In this document: positions 1 through 13,700 of the stretch, one piece after another | How the letters are laid out: each line of letters opens with the position of its first letter | Position numbering within the stretch: the first letter of the stretch is position 1 | Origin: Auanema rhodensis | Lineage: Eukaryota > Nematoda > Chromadorea > Rhabditida > Rhabditidae | Reading direction: 5' to 3' | DNA length: 64,000 nt | Assembly (NCBI GenBank): GCA_964057225.1 | Contig: OZ059894.1 | Location: 7,037,131-7,101,130, forward strand | Made by a program: the position numbers and the translations under genes | The notes under the pieces: generated by a model | The model's input: only the letters and a program-made list of their open reading frames with translations | Databases searched by the model: none | Told to the model about the DNA's origin: nothing

Positions 1-659
1 AATTAAATCAATAAGATTTTTGTTTAAATATGTTGGCAATTAAATCTGTATAGTTGGGCGATCTGAGATAAAAAAGGAGTTGGAAATCGGATAATACGCT
101 GGAATAAAAAAATTAATACTGATAATCCTTCGAAACTATGAAGTTTAGTAGAAGTCATGAGGATTCAATAACTATTTAAAATTTTAAAGCACCGTTCATC
201 AGATAAATGGAAGTTTGAGCTTCAAAAAGTTTTAAACTGCTAGAACTATCAAAAGTTGAAAAAATAAAGCAGTTGATCTTCTCAAAATACAAAAGTTCGG
301 AACAAAAAAAAATAACAAAATAATAGAAAACAAGAACGAGAGGCATGCGAAGGGTTGGTTGATCAGTGGATCAAAGCCATCATGTTGTTATTGCCAATGT
401 AGCAATTTGAAAAAATTCAACTATCTCACAATTCAGTGGTGCTACAGCAGTTGATTCAGGCTGAATTATGGACGTCAGGAGAGAAAATAGGTTGCATGGG
501 ATCCGATTATAAAAGCAGTTTTCATATATATTCCGTAGAAAAACGATGTGTGCGAACTACAGGAGAAAAAGAGAAGTCAAATACATACACATAGATCGCA
601 ACTACAACCACTCTGAATGACCCGTCATGACAAAATAACAAGGTTGTGTCATCAACAGC

Positions 660-676
660 TCACGTGAGTCACGTGG
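660..676. promoter_or_regulatory. Paired E-box (two CACGTG sites)
   Basis: Two perfect CACGTG hexamers lie at 661-666 and 670-675, 9 bp start to start. The first sits in the palindrome TCACGTGA, the type of site bound by bHLH factors of the MITF/TFEB (HLH-30) and MAD/MAX classes. No gene start is recognisable nearby, so a regulatory role is only a guess. Confidence 0.2.
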
Positions 677-989
677 ACGTAGCTTGTTCACGCGTTTACC
701 TAAGAGCACGATGCAATCGATGAACAACAGAAATGTTTCCTAAGTGAACAAAACGGTCATTGTAGACAAATATACCATACAATGCTCAAATATTTTAATA
801 GCTACGAATATGTTGATAAAACGCTCAGCTATTTAATAGCAACGGCTGTCATTATTCCGCTGCAATGCTGTGCGCATTGCGCGGCGCATTCAATAGATAG
901 CGCTACCTATCTTATTACATAATGCTATCACCATGGTGAATAATACACCACGACCACCACCACTAGTAGCTCCAGCACCACCAACACTG

Positions 990-1013
990 CTACTACTACT
1001 ACTACTACTACTT

Positions 1014-1044
<31 letters not shown>

Positions 1045-1058
1045 CACTACCACTACTA
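990..1058. repeat. Imperfect (CTA)n trinucleotide repeat
   Basis: About 70 bp of CTA/TAC triplets with a few interruptions. It generates an artefactual poly-leucine plus-strand frame at 933-1151, which I do not regard as a gene. Confidence 0.9.
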
Positions 1059-2856
1059 CAATCATCACCACAACTGCAACTACTACCGATGGCGCTGGCG
1101 CAACTACTGCCGAAAATTACAACCAGAACGCCAGCATTATTAGGAAAATAGAAGAACGAAAACGTAACTTAATAATATAAATGATGACAACTAATAGATA
1201 GAAAATGATAGTTGCAATCTTGTCTCCAGTTTAGTCATACCGGTGAAATAGGTCTGGTTGTAAAACCAAAATTTTGCGGTTTCAGCCACCATCTTGGGTC
1301 AAAAACTTCTTGATGTTATTTTACGACAAGACGAACAAACAAAAAGCAGCAATGCTTCTGAAGAAAAGCAGCAACAGCAGCCACATCAGCCAAAGCCACA
1401 ACCAGAAGATAGACAGAGACAAACAATGGCTGTATGAAAGGGGTTGTTAGGAGTGAAGAAAAAGAGAGGGATAGAACGAAAGGGGAATAGTCATATTGGC
1501 GAGCGGTCATGCACAGCCTAGGGCTCGATTAGTGTGTGTGGGCTCAGGACCGAAGTGTATACGCATTGTGAGAGCGATTATTTCCTGCAATTATGGAATA
1601 TAACAACAAGATCTGGAGCTTGCAGGAACATACGCATAGGAACAACATCCCATCCGACACCAGTGGCACGTCACTGGTCCGATTGCGTCTGGTTTTTATA
1701 CGAAATAAAGACATAGGCACAAAGTGCTAGAAGAAAAAGAAATGAAAGAGTCAGCTGCTATGAGCATCGAGGCAAATTGGACAACAGGGGCAGAGATCAC
1801 AAGTAAATTTCACGTAAAATCATTTTTATGTTTGGAAGATAGCTTGAAAGTGGAGAAAGAGAGAAAGAGAAGGAAAGTGGAAGAAAGAGAGAACGAAAGA
1901 GACGAATGAGAAAAGAGATAGATAGCCATTACCAGCAATAGATGATAGTTTATGCGTACTTGCAACTTCAACAGCCCAAAGAAGAAGAATTAAAGCAAGA
2001 AATATAATTACGAAATCATAATCGAATTAACCAGGAACTTAAACAGCAATTATCAATTATTTCTTTGAAATGATTTGCATAGTATTACTGATTATTATTG
2101 ACAAAAGAACAGTAATACTCTTATCGTTTCTAGCACAGCATTGATAAGAGGGTCCAAAGAATTCTTGTTCTGAAAGATCTACGAGCCTCTAGGGGACTAT
2201 CTACAGAGAGAAAAATGCGATGAACCTACATAATAGCAGCACAGAAAGATATACATAGTGAGAGAATGAAGGATATTTAATGAAACAAAACGCCTCGTAA
2301 GACGATAGATGTAGAAGGGAACACATATACAAAGACCAATGCAAATCAATGAAGCTCAACGTGGTTCTCATTGCAAGAAGAATTTTCAATTTAAGCGGAT
2401 AGCTATGATTCGCAGAAAAAAGAAGTACGTTAGCTGCGAGAAATCCCCCAGATTTCAGAACAGCAAATAGACAGTGCAGTTATATGAGAGAGCGAGTGAA
2501 TGTGGACGAGAGGCTAAAAAGCGCGGTAGAGAATGTAAAAAGACATCCGTATTCAACAGGTATAACAGAGAACCGAATGGTTTTTTCATCTCTCTTTGAA
2601 CGTTCATAATGCGTGGCTGTTGGCCTCTAGTCAGCGAATCAGGCGGGAATTTTTCATGAAAAATTGAAATTTGGAATAGGTGTTATGTCATAGTCTAACG
2701 CTGGCTGATGAAGACAATGCTAAGCAAAATGGTAAGGTTTTCGTTCATGGGTGGTTTACAGGACAAAAGAGGATGTGAACGGAAATGTTGAGTGTATGAG
2801 TATATGTGTATGCGTATGCTCGTAATGTCCTCAAGCAAGCAGTAGCTGACTAACAT

Positions 2857-2937
<81 letters not shown>
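2857..2937. repeat. Composite triplet repeat (CAG)11(TAG)4(CAT)12
   Basis: Three different pure triplet tracts directly abut: CAG at 2857-2889, TAG at 2890-2901 and CAT at 2902-2937. Each differs from the next by one base, as expected when point mutations seed new tracts inside an expanding repeat. Minus-strand frames through it give poly-Met and poly-Leu and are not credible proteins. Confidence 0.95.
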
Positions 2938-2938
<1 letters not shown>

Positions 2939-3582
2939 GAGGCTGATGAGAAGTGGATGGGAGAGAGTCGAAAGCTAGCCGGAGGGCAAGACAAGAAAAG
3001 AGAGTGCATACGGGTATGAGAGAGTAGAAAGAGGATCATAGTGTGAGAATAGTAGAGAGCCCAATCACTACTGAAAAATATCACAGCTTTGACTTTTGGC
3101 AGCAAGGAATACGGCTCTTTGGGCAAAAGTCCTTGTAGAGAAAGGATTAAATGCGAAATTGGTGGAGAAGCCAAAATCTGAAATTAGAAATTCTATGATT
3201 GGGAATAGGCAGTTAACGGATATATAACGAAAACGAATAACAGTTAAAGCGAAGGGATTGTTGAAATAAGCTCGAACGTGAGAACAAACGAATGGACCTG
3301 AGCAGATGAGCACGTGCGCTAGCCTCAACAAGGCAGCGTGATGCCAGTGTATCGAGGGTGGAGAGAAGAGGCCAGTCAGCCATCAGGGTAGAGATAAAAG
3401 GGTAGAAAGAGAATAAGACGGATGAACGACGAGCAAGAATAAAATGACATGAGAGACGCAGACGAGCATAGAAGAAATACAGAAAAAAGGAGAGAGAGTG
3501 CCTACGGCGGCGGGTGCGTCCCCCCGTCTCCAGCAAGCCCCACACATAGCCAGAATGGAGGCGGAGTTAGGGGGCGCAGCCT

Positions 3583-3606
3583 GGCGCATTGCGCGCGCAA
3601 TGCGCC
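3583..3606. repeat. Perfect 24-bp GC-rich palindrome
   Basis: The 12-bp half GGCGCATTGCGC is followed directly by its exact reverse complement. It stands out against the AT-rich background. The core word GCGCATTGCGCG recurs at 872-883. It could be a symmetric protein-binding site or a cruciform-prone sequence; no function can be assigned from sequence. Confidence 0.85.
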
Positions 3607-5499
3607 GCTGTTCCGCGGCTGAATATCCCCCGGAGACTATCCTACGGTAGACACGGCGAAGGAATAAAGCGGCGTCGTCGTCGGACGGGGAAGGCAACAA
3701 GGTTGAAGACGAGAACAGCGGCAAGTCGATGCTGTTGATAGTGATGATGGAGATGATATGAAAATGCACATACATATATGTATGCATATATGTACAGCAA
3801 GTGAGTCAGCTAGATGTAGGTTGTGATGCACATATAATGGCAGAGAACAGGCGAAGAAAAAATTGACGGCGCAGTGTAGAAGAGGAAGAACAGCATAGCA
3901 TGATATGAGTGATCATTGGTTTTTATCAGAAGTAACTTCAGAATTTAACGAATTTGAATCATAAGGGGTTATTGTTGTTTTGGAACATTCGGAATGAAGA
4001 CATCAAGCAACAGGGATGTGTGTTGAATCAAAAATCATGATGACATACATATACCAAGTAACATGTTGTTAGTTCCAGCATTGACATTGTGAACAAGAAA
4101 AAGTGAACAATATAAACATGCTCCCCGATTCTGATGATTCAAGCTGAAATACCAGATTTTGGTTATCATTCTGCCGGGGCATGAACTTAGGACGCATCTC
4201 ACGTAACAAGATTTTCAAGGAATGAAAGCCTCTAAAGCTACAAGCGGTCAATGTTCTCATATTAGTTTCCGATCTGTTTTCACGAAACATGCTGACAGAA
4301 TGAGAATGAGCAGTGAGAGAGGGAATGATACACATAAACTCACAACACGAAGGAAGCAATACACCACACGTACCCGATGTTTCTCGGTTTTTCTTTAGCC
4401 TCACGTTAATTCTCTCGCATTTTGTTATATTCTCAATCAAATCAACTCTTCTTCTTTCTGAGATTTCTCTCTCTATCTTATTCACATTTATTTTCTTTTT
4501 TCATCCCTTTTCTCTTTTTTTTTCACCTGAATCCTAAACTCATTTTCTTCTCGATGTATGAGGGATGATAGATAGAAAAAAGAACTCGGAAATCAGGATG
4601 TGGTTCTAACCTTCCATCTTGATAGAAATGAACCTATCTCTCCCTCTTTCTCGTTCACTTCCTCTCTCAATCTTTTACTCGCTATGCCAGTATCTTTGTC
4701 TTCGACTGCGTAGCTTCTTCTCCAGGGGCATGTGTGCTTTCCTATGATTAGCAAGGACGAAAACCCGATAATGGAGAGATAAGCAGTTTTTGAAATAACA
4801 AACGAAAGACAAGAAAAAGGCTTATAAGTGTACAGACTGAAATGATAAATTACATGAAAATAATGAATTTCATTAGATAGTGGAAAATTCATTGCGATCA
4901 TGAATTAATGAAAGGCTGTATCTTGCGCGAAGTAGGGGGAAAGAGAGTATTCCTGAATCTATAGGAAGAGCAAGTAGTAAAAGCATTTCAGAAAAGCGAG
5001 AAGGAGCAAAATGCAAGTGAAAGAATAAGAAGAAGAAGAATGAATGAAGACTGGTAGGAGGAGAGTTGGGGAGAGCTGAAGCAAAGAGACAAGAATTAAA
5101 AGAAAATGTAATTGAAGCCAATGAGGTATAAGGAATAGCTGGTATAGTTGTCGTCTGCTATTGCCACTCTACTCTTGAGAGCAATTATATTTACATATAT
5201 GGAGTATGGGAAGAAAAAGGAAAACCGAGTGGATCTAGGTGAACAGAGAGACTTATGAAATATGGATGGCTTTTTTCTGAGAAAGTATCCAAACAAATAA
5301 AAGTGTCGAGGCAATTTCTCTAGTCTTCATCTACTTTTGTTGAATATATGTATAGATGAAGCATGTTGGACCACACTCAAACTCCCTTTTTTCCTTTGGG
5401 CTGATCTTCCTTCGTCTCGCTCTTGTTCGTGCTCCTTCAATATCTTTCTTTCTCGCATGCTCATTTATTCTTTTTGTCTATATTTCTCTCACTACATAA

Positions 5500-5502
<3 letters not shown>

Positions 5503-5554
<52 letters not shown>
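5503..5554. repeat. (CT)n dinucleotide microsatellite
   Basis: An uninterrupted CT tract of about 52 bp. Translated frames through it are poly-Ser/Leu artefacts. Confidence 0.95.
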
Positions 5555-5559
<5 letters not shown>

Positions 5560-6998
5560 ACCTCCCTTATTCATCCTCACTTATGCCCCTCTTCTATGCT
5601 TGTGAAATTGCGGTCAATAATAATTTTGTATTCTGGAAGAAAACAACTTTTTCGCGAATTGTCAAATGCAGTTTCATTGGTAGAAACTTGGGTAATGCCT
5701 AGGCTTTAAGCGATTGAAACTGAGAACTACTTGCATCAGTGCATTCCATGACCATATTTCTTAGCTACATGTGTTTTCGGCTAGTCTATTTCTAAGTCTA
5801 AAGCCAGATTCTATACAGCTCATTGTAGTTTATTACAGCTGAATAAGATAGAAAAAACTAGGAAGATACAATGTTAAGATAGTGAGAAAAAGAAAAGAAA
5901 GAGAAAACTAAGTGAACTGGAAGCTAAACGAAAGCTTTCCCAGAATGGTATCTAAACAAATGGATGGATAGCTGTAATCCAAAAGTTTTGCTGAGCTCGT
6001 GTTCGCTGAAGAAGGCTGAAGAAAAAAGTAAAAAAGGATATGGAATGAGTTATTGAACGAAGAGGACAGAGTTGACAAGTCACATTCATGGAAACAGGCC
6101 AAAAAGGAAACGTGGGACCAGCACCCTCACACCGCCCCCTTAAGGGACCCAGACCCATCGGTCATAGTCCAGGAAGGAAATTCTGGAATATGAAGAATGG
6201 AACGATGAGGAAACGTAGAATGGAATCTAAGAATGTCTGAAATTCCACGAAAATTCGTGGTGTTAAAACGAAAAAAATATAAAAGAAACAATTGAGGTGA
6301 GATTTCACGGAAGGTATTCGAGTCAACAGATTAACTTTAGGTTGTTCTATTGGCTGAAAAGCCAATAGAGCGATAAGTGCTTAACTGTACGACGTTGGGA
6401 CCACAAACTTATAATCGACATCATCTGACACGTTACAAAAATTTTTAAAACTTTTATAATCTGAATTGAGCATATTCCAGCGCAACAACGGCGCAACAAC
6501 TGGCGCATATGACGCGATCAAAAAGTATGTAACATTAGCCATATATGATATGACGAAGAACGTGAGAAAGAACTGAAAATTGAAGAGATAGAAGACTGGA
6601 GGCAAAAAATTAATCTGATAAGAGGAAAAGTGGGCGAAGAACACGATTGGGAGAGCAAAAGTGGAGGGTATGTGTATTAAAGGAAAGCGAAAAGAAGAGA
6701 GAAAAATAGCGAGAAAGAGAGTAAAGGCAGAGGGAAAAGAAAGATAATGTGGGTGAGGGGAGCAAAAAGATAAAGTGAAAACAGGTGGACGATTGAGAGG
6801 TTGCCATGATGGAGACAATTAACAGGAAGAACAGGGGGATGGAAGATGGTCTAGTAAAAGTACAAGAATATATTAATATTGTAAAAATGAAACCTATGGT
6901 TATCAATATTCTTTAACGATTTTCAAGTGCTGATCCGGGTGAAACTTTCTTGAATATGCAATCCAAACATGTTTTTAACAGTTCACTCGTATCAAAGG

Positions 6999-7055
6999 TT
7001 CTCTCTCTTTCCCTCTCTCTCTTTCTCCCCCCCCCTCTCTCTCTCTCTCTCTCTG
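6999..7055. repeat. Imperfect CT-rich microsatellite
   Basis: A CT/CCCT tract with a run of C residues in the middle, on the plus strand. Confidence 0.85.
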
Positions 7056-8503
7056 TGATCATTTTCACTCTTTTTTTAATTTTTCTCTCGATTCCATGTT
7101 GCTTCTAACTCTTCATCTCTTTCTTCGTCCCCATCAGTATGGCAGCTTAGTTGCTAATCCTCATTCTCACCTGCGTCAGAGCAGCCGGTGTGTGTTGAAC
7201 ATGTTCGCTCAATTATGCATGGATTTTGTAAGCCCAAAAAGAAATTGATGAAAAACGAAGCCATTGGCACTCTATTAAAACACAAAAAGACAGTAGATTG
7301 AATTGAATAAGCTATAGAGTATGATGGACGAATTGAATCTGGGACTGAGTGACTGAAAATGTATGCTAAAGGAATACATAGGACTGTTAGAGAGCGAGAG
7401 CAAGATAGAAGAGAAAAAGAAAAAAGACATAATCATGCTCTAGAAGTCTAGAAAAGAATTGAGATATTTGGGTACGATTTGCCACCTGAAACAGCTGAAC
7501 TAACAAAGCAATATTTGTCGTTTGAGAATTGACTGTCAATCGAAGTGAATTAGAAATTGCTTGTGGGGCTGTAAGAGATTGATGATGTAGCTTGGGCAGT
7601 CGGTGTGATAGTCATTTCGGTTTTCATTTGATATGACACGTTTCTTATGAGTTTCAATAGGATTATCACAACGGAAGGTTAAAAAGTTTAGAGAATGATA
7701 AGGACTAAACCAAGTAAGAGATAAGAAAATACAACATTCGTACATGTAGAAGCAATAGCTTATATAGATTTCTAGTTGGAGCTTTTACAAACTATGGATG
7801 CATCATCGTGCAAAGATTTGTTCCTTCTTTGAACGTGCTCCTCCTTCATCTTCTTATCTTGATTTGTAGTTTTTCCGGAAGACTTTCTATCTAGACATTT
7901 TGAAGTTCCGATTTATGCCGGAAATTGGAACACGAGTCTTTCTGCATTTCAAACTATATCCTATGCTCAAAACTTGCATTATTACGATTTTCCTGAAGCC
8001 ATTCATTCGTACGAACACAAGCACTTTTACTTCATAGATGACTGCCAGTTTTTTTTCCTCAGAATATTCTGACACCAAATTCCGGCATGCTCATTAGGTG
8101 GAAAGGGGAAAGAAGAGGGTGGTTTAGAATTGAAAAGAACGTGCTCTCTCGTTCGAAGAATGTTGTAGAACATGAAGGAAGTTTATAAATCGGAAAGAAC
8201 AAGCAAGAAAAAATCACTGTGCTTATACGAATGCTTTTCTATCTAAGACTTCAATTTGTTCATTCTTTTCTTTTACTTTTTTCTCCTTTTGATACTTCTT
8301 TCCAATTCAAAATCTACAATTTAGTTCATACGAAGTGAAAAAAAGGAATTTGATGGAGTTTAGAAAGAGGAAGATAAAAAAACGAAAAATAGATGAATAG
8401 CGTTAGAACATGAGAAGGATAGACAGTGAAAGAAAACAGAAGTAAAGAAAGAGTATAGAAGTGGCCAGACAAGGAGTGAGAAAGAGCCTATTTCGACTAA
8501 CAA

Positions 8504-8550
8504 TGTGTGTGTGTACATGTGTGTGTGCGTCTGTGTGTCTGTATGTGTAC
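8504..8550. repeat. (GT)n-rich microsatellite
   Basis: GT repeats with occasional AC and CT interruptions. Confidence 0.85.
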
Positions 8551-10790
8551 ATATAAGATATATTCCAAAATACTCCAATTCGTGTGGAGATTTGTCATTT
8601 AAGCAAGAAATCAAAAGCAATGGAATGATGTGGATGGCTACCAAATACTACGGCAAATCTACTACGAAAGACTAGCTTCTTGCTGTTTTACGTAAAGTAG
8701 TTATCCCAGAGAAATTCAAAATCCTCCTTTAGCCCTCTTTAATTGCTTTCGAAATACATTAAAACACAGTTAGTAATTAATACTACTAATCATGTTAGTT
8801 TTTAAGTACAATGAAGCTTAAAAAAAGCGAAAATACTCTTCAGACTTTGATCAAGCTTATTCTTAAAATGTTTCCACGTTTTCTGCACTACGTCGTTGAA
8901 GCATTTTTTCCAATTCTAGCTTTTTCTCAATTCTAATTTATGTTTCGGATATGTCTGGAAGTGATATATATGAAATGAAAATCTAAACACATGAAACGAA
9001 AAGAAAAATGCTACGTAAGTTGACACTCCGTGCACATTTTGAGAAATTATTCGAACTCGATGAGCGATGTATCTCACGCGATGAGCTGAAACGAAAATGT
9101 TTTGGGTTCCCGGTGTCAACGTGCACAATGACTTTTCATTCAAAAAACATATATTATATGATATATATATACATCCAAATATATCCAGGCATCGGAGAAT
9201 AAAGTAATAGAAGTAAGCTTCAAGTTATTACCAAAATTTGTATACAAATCGAAGATAAGCTTTTGTTCAACGTACTTGCCTCTATAAAATACTTAAGAAC
9301 AGTAATTTTCAATATGAGGAAAGAGATAGAAGGTTAGAAACAACATATTTTCTTTTTTCTCTCTTGGTTACTTCCTTTCTTCTTTCTCATTTTCTCTATA
9401 GCCTTTCTTCTTTCTCTCTTATTTCCTCACTACTTCATTTTCATTTTCTTTTTTTTTCACTTTCCCCCTCTCCTCTCCCTCTTTCTTTTTCTCTTTCTCT
9501 CTTCACATTACTGGATCTTATTGGGCTGTGTTCTGTCCAGTCTATTGTGTGGCAGAAAATATTCAATTAGACGTGGTTCAACACACATACATATTTCGTA
9601 GAACAAAATTTCCAAAAAAAAGAGTAAGATATGACGAGGATTGAAGAGTATGAGTTCAAAAAACGATGAAATCGAAGATGAATAAGGCGATAGTCAAATT
9701 AATGATCGAATGTTTAGGTTCTAATGTTGTCGTTGAAGTTTATTTCCTGTTGTTTAGCATGATGTCCTTCATCGTATTAGAAGATTCTAAGAAAACATTC
9801 TGTTCTGAATTGTCTATCAGATCAAGTAACAGTATACTGCTGAGGATGTAGACTTTAGTTTATTATTTGGAGATTATATTACTTCAAATGATGAAGTAAA
9901 GTCAATTAAAAATTGCGTTAGACCGGAAATAGTCCGGAAGAAATATTGAGAAAGATGAAAGAAAATTAAAAGGTTGCGATCAAAGTGAAATAACATTGGC
10001 AACATTGGGTAAGAAAGAAAGCACGTGTTCATCTTATTTCAGATGAAAATATTATATACATGTACATGTACATATATATATGTATGTATGTATTAATATC
10101 GAATAGTATAGTAGATAATTAATTATTATTTTAAAAATTATCAAAGTTTAATGAATAGATGAAGAAGTAAGCTTGAACAAATAAACGATTAAACATTGTT
10201 TCTTTATGAACAAAGCATGAATAAAACAAAAAAATGTTTGAACAGATAATTCCAAAAATTAAAAACAAATATATACACATAATCAAAGAAAATGATCACA
10301 TTGATCAGTAGCCGAATGAAATTATAAATTTGTTAATAAGGGTGGAAACAATTTTTTCTCTTGTCGTTCAAAACTGAACGTGAAAACTTGAACAGCTTTC
10401 AGACAAGTTGTATTAGGAGTGTAATGTAAGAACAGACAATGTATTACTGCATTTTCTATTCAGGGGTTATATATATATATATATATACATGAAAATAAGT
10501 ATAAATAAATAGAGAATTGAAGAAATATCAATGGGCTGCTCCAATCATGATCGTAATAATTTCAGAAGAAAAAAAATGATTTTCTTTCAAAATGAAATTT
10601 GCAAAATTGATAGTTGGTGAGATTTATGCTGCACAATGCTCTACTACTGCATATAACACAGCAGTAGAACAGCATTAATCTAATTTGTAGATAATATCTG
10701 AGTATGTGTATGCGAATATGAGTATATCTGTGTGTGTATGTGTGGATATATAGCCACCTAAGGTTGAGGCGATTTTAACTTTTCCATTAT

Positions 10791-13700
10791 TTAAAACTGG
10801 AAATGTTGACCCATTGATTTTCTATATTTAGATATTTCAATTGTATATCTGTTTCGAACAAGCTGAATGAATGCCAGCACAGCACAACATATGGATAATG
10901 CATTAGAAAAGCAGAGAAAGTATAACCATGCTGTTAAGTTGTCTGTTGTTGCGCAGTAGTTGTCGCTGTTTGACGTTATGCTATCTGTATCTTCTAACAT
11001 ATTCGTCTGACGTTCATGATCTGAAACAGTTATTAGTTGAGATGATATTTTCAAGTCAGAAAAAGAGCTTTTTCATTCTTAATTGGAGAACTGTGCTTAT
11101 GTGCTGGAACTAATGATGATGAGATACTAGCACGAACTCATACATCCTCATTGGACTTTCGGAATAATAGTTTAACAGCAAAATTAATTAATCAAACAAA
11201 TAAATATTATTGGACTATATATACGTGAGAATTCAATTTGGAATTTTTTTTGAAAACTTTTCAAAGCTTTTTGTATTGAATAATTCAAGACAATAAGCAA
11301 AAATATTAACTTCAATTTTTGCATTTATTCTTGAGCTACGAAAAATCTTAAAACTTGAGACGAATTTGCAGAAGAACACAATGGAAATTATGTAGCTTGA
11401 CTAGAGTAGGCTGTATACGACTGAACGTAATGGGAACAGAAACGTTATGAGCAGTAGTAGTCAAGCTTTTTTTGTAAAAGTAGGTTTGAGAACCGAGAAA
11501 ACCTGATGCCGCAGGCAAATTGACTAAATTGTTTGACTTAATTGAGTGGAAGACGGGTGTTTATCAAGCTGTGAAAACTTTGTCTCAGCCCTCCCATCAT
11601 GTTTTCTTTAGAGAATCTTAAGAACTAGTATCAAATGTATTAAAGTAATTAAGATAGCAGAAGAAGACGATGTATGTATTGAGAAAAAAGAAAAGAAAAC
11701 CTACCTTCAGGAACAAATAGATCGTTGGAAGAAATGGATATGATACGGCCAGTTGATACATTTTCATTCATAGCTGATGGATATGACGATTGACGATGTT
11801 GTTCCGATGACGAGAGCAGTCGATGTATTCGCAGAAGTCTCTCTTCTATAGGTACATCATCCGACAAATCACGTTTTTGCGGATTTTTTGGACATCTAGG
11901 TGGCTGAAATATAATATATTTTTTGTTTTTTTCCCTATATTATTGTTTTAAACAATTTGAACTCACTATGCTTTTTTGGCAACTTGCGTCATTACGATGA
12001 CATAAAGCTAATAAACAATTGAAATGAACTCGTTTAGATTTCGAAATTCTGAAAAAAATAGAAAAATAAATAGAATACGTATTAAACCTAACCGAAAAGC
12101 TTTGGCTGGAGCAGTTGCAATAGCATTATCCAGATCATACTCAGGATGTGGCAAAATGTCTTCATCCATTGAACATCTGCAAAAAAAATTTGTTTTCCAA
12201 TTCAATTTGCAATGCTTTGATAGAAATTATGAATACGAGCAGAATATGGTATGCGACCGCTCATCACGTTCAAAATATTGAAAATAAATTAAAAAAATGT
12301 TTAAATATTGTCAAATAAACATGAAATTGAATGAAATAATTTTATATTTGTCATCATCAACTTACCCATCTTCATCTATGATCATATAAGATTTGTCGAT
12401 TCCATTATGAACATAACATCGATATATTTTAAATAAATATTCATTGTTAGAACATGACCAACGATGATAAACCTATATAGAGAAAAAATATATATAAAAT
12501 TACCAATTTATTTATTCTGATTTAATATTATAAATTATTATAAATATTTTAAAAGCAAACAAGATCTATTTTTATTTATGATATATCATATTTAAATATA
12601 AAAAAGGGATATATATATATTATATATCTGCAAATGATTATAGTTTGTTCAAATCCATTCGACACAAAAAAGGAAGTTCAAAAATGATAATTATGTAAAT
12701 TATTTTTCGATTATCAGGTTTTAAGCATAGTTTTCAAGGGTTTATGGGTTTTAGCATAGCTCTCGAGCCATAATCGATGTACTTCTTCGAACATTTTTTT
12801 TCATTGAAAGACGCCTTTTTCATTATTTTAAGCCTGAATATCTTTAAAATACACTTCGTATTTGTTTTTCATAATTAATTTCTAATGATTACGGAATTTA
12901 AGCTTAAAAATCATTATTCGACTCATAAAAAATAATTAGATTATTGAATTTAGCTGAAACCGATAATCGTTTGCAAGTATATTATATATATATTCTTATA
13001 TGATATTTATCTTTCCTCATCTAATTCAATTTATAGATTTTACTATACTACACGCATAGATTTACTTGAATTTTCTCGAAATATGAACAAACCATATCAC
13101 CAACACTAGCAGATTGTGTTGTTGGACCAAGTGTTTCATGACTGTGAAGAGAATATTTGCAAACAGGTAAAGATGAAATGTTCATCACAGGTGACGCATG
13201 GAAATCGCTGAAAATTCAGTTTATTATATGATAAATTGAAAACAAAATAAGTGGCCAGATAAATTAAATGAAATTATTTTACATATTTATTAGGAAAGTA
13301 AGATAATTTTTCTTTTTTTTCATCTGTTATATGTGAACAATTGTGACTTACGCGATATCATAATACGCTTCCACAGTTGTATTTTGCTCATTGTAATGAC
13401 AAACAACATCAAATATTTTATCTTCTTCTGTCAACTGATCATATGACCAACTAAGAACAATTCTAAGACGATATTCCACCGCTGAGTTCTATAAATTACA
13501 TTTTTTTATAACTTTGTTCCAACTTAGATACAATCTGAATCTATTATGTTGTTAGTGATTACTTACACCTGCTCTCTCTAACTCTATCTTTCTCCTTATC
13601 TCTCTCCCTCTCCCTCTCTCTTTCTGTTGTGTTTAAAGTTTGAAACTGAGGCTCAATATCTTTCATTTATCTTTTTCCGTTTCCTTGCCGAAAATTAATG

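Larger units (their letters stand above)
1..10790. other. Gene desert with microsatellites
   Basis: I found no supportable protein-coding or RNA gene in this stretch. Open frames are short, mostly lack good starts, and are largely translations of simple repeats or of purine/pyrimidine-biased DNA. Much of 1.7-7.4 kb is rich in GA on the plus strand; 9.36-9.53 kb is pyrimidine-rich. It could be distal regulatory DNA or intron of a gene outside the window. The individual repeats are listed separately. Confidence 0.6.

Noticed and set aside
933-1151. Poly-leucine open frame
   Set aside because: Translation of the CTA triplet repeat; no start context, splice site or domain.
2695-3174. 159-residue minus-strand frame
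   Set aside because: Contains poly-Met and poly-Leu runs produced by CAT and CAG repeats; flanks show no domain.
5337-5702. Leu/Ser-rich open frame
   Set aside because: Runs through the CT microsatellite; composition artefact.
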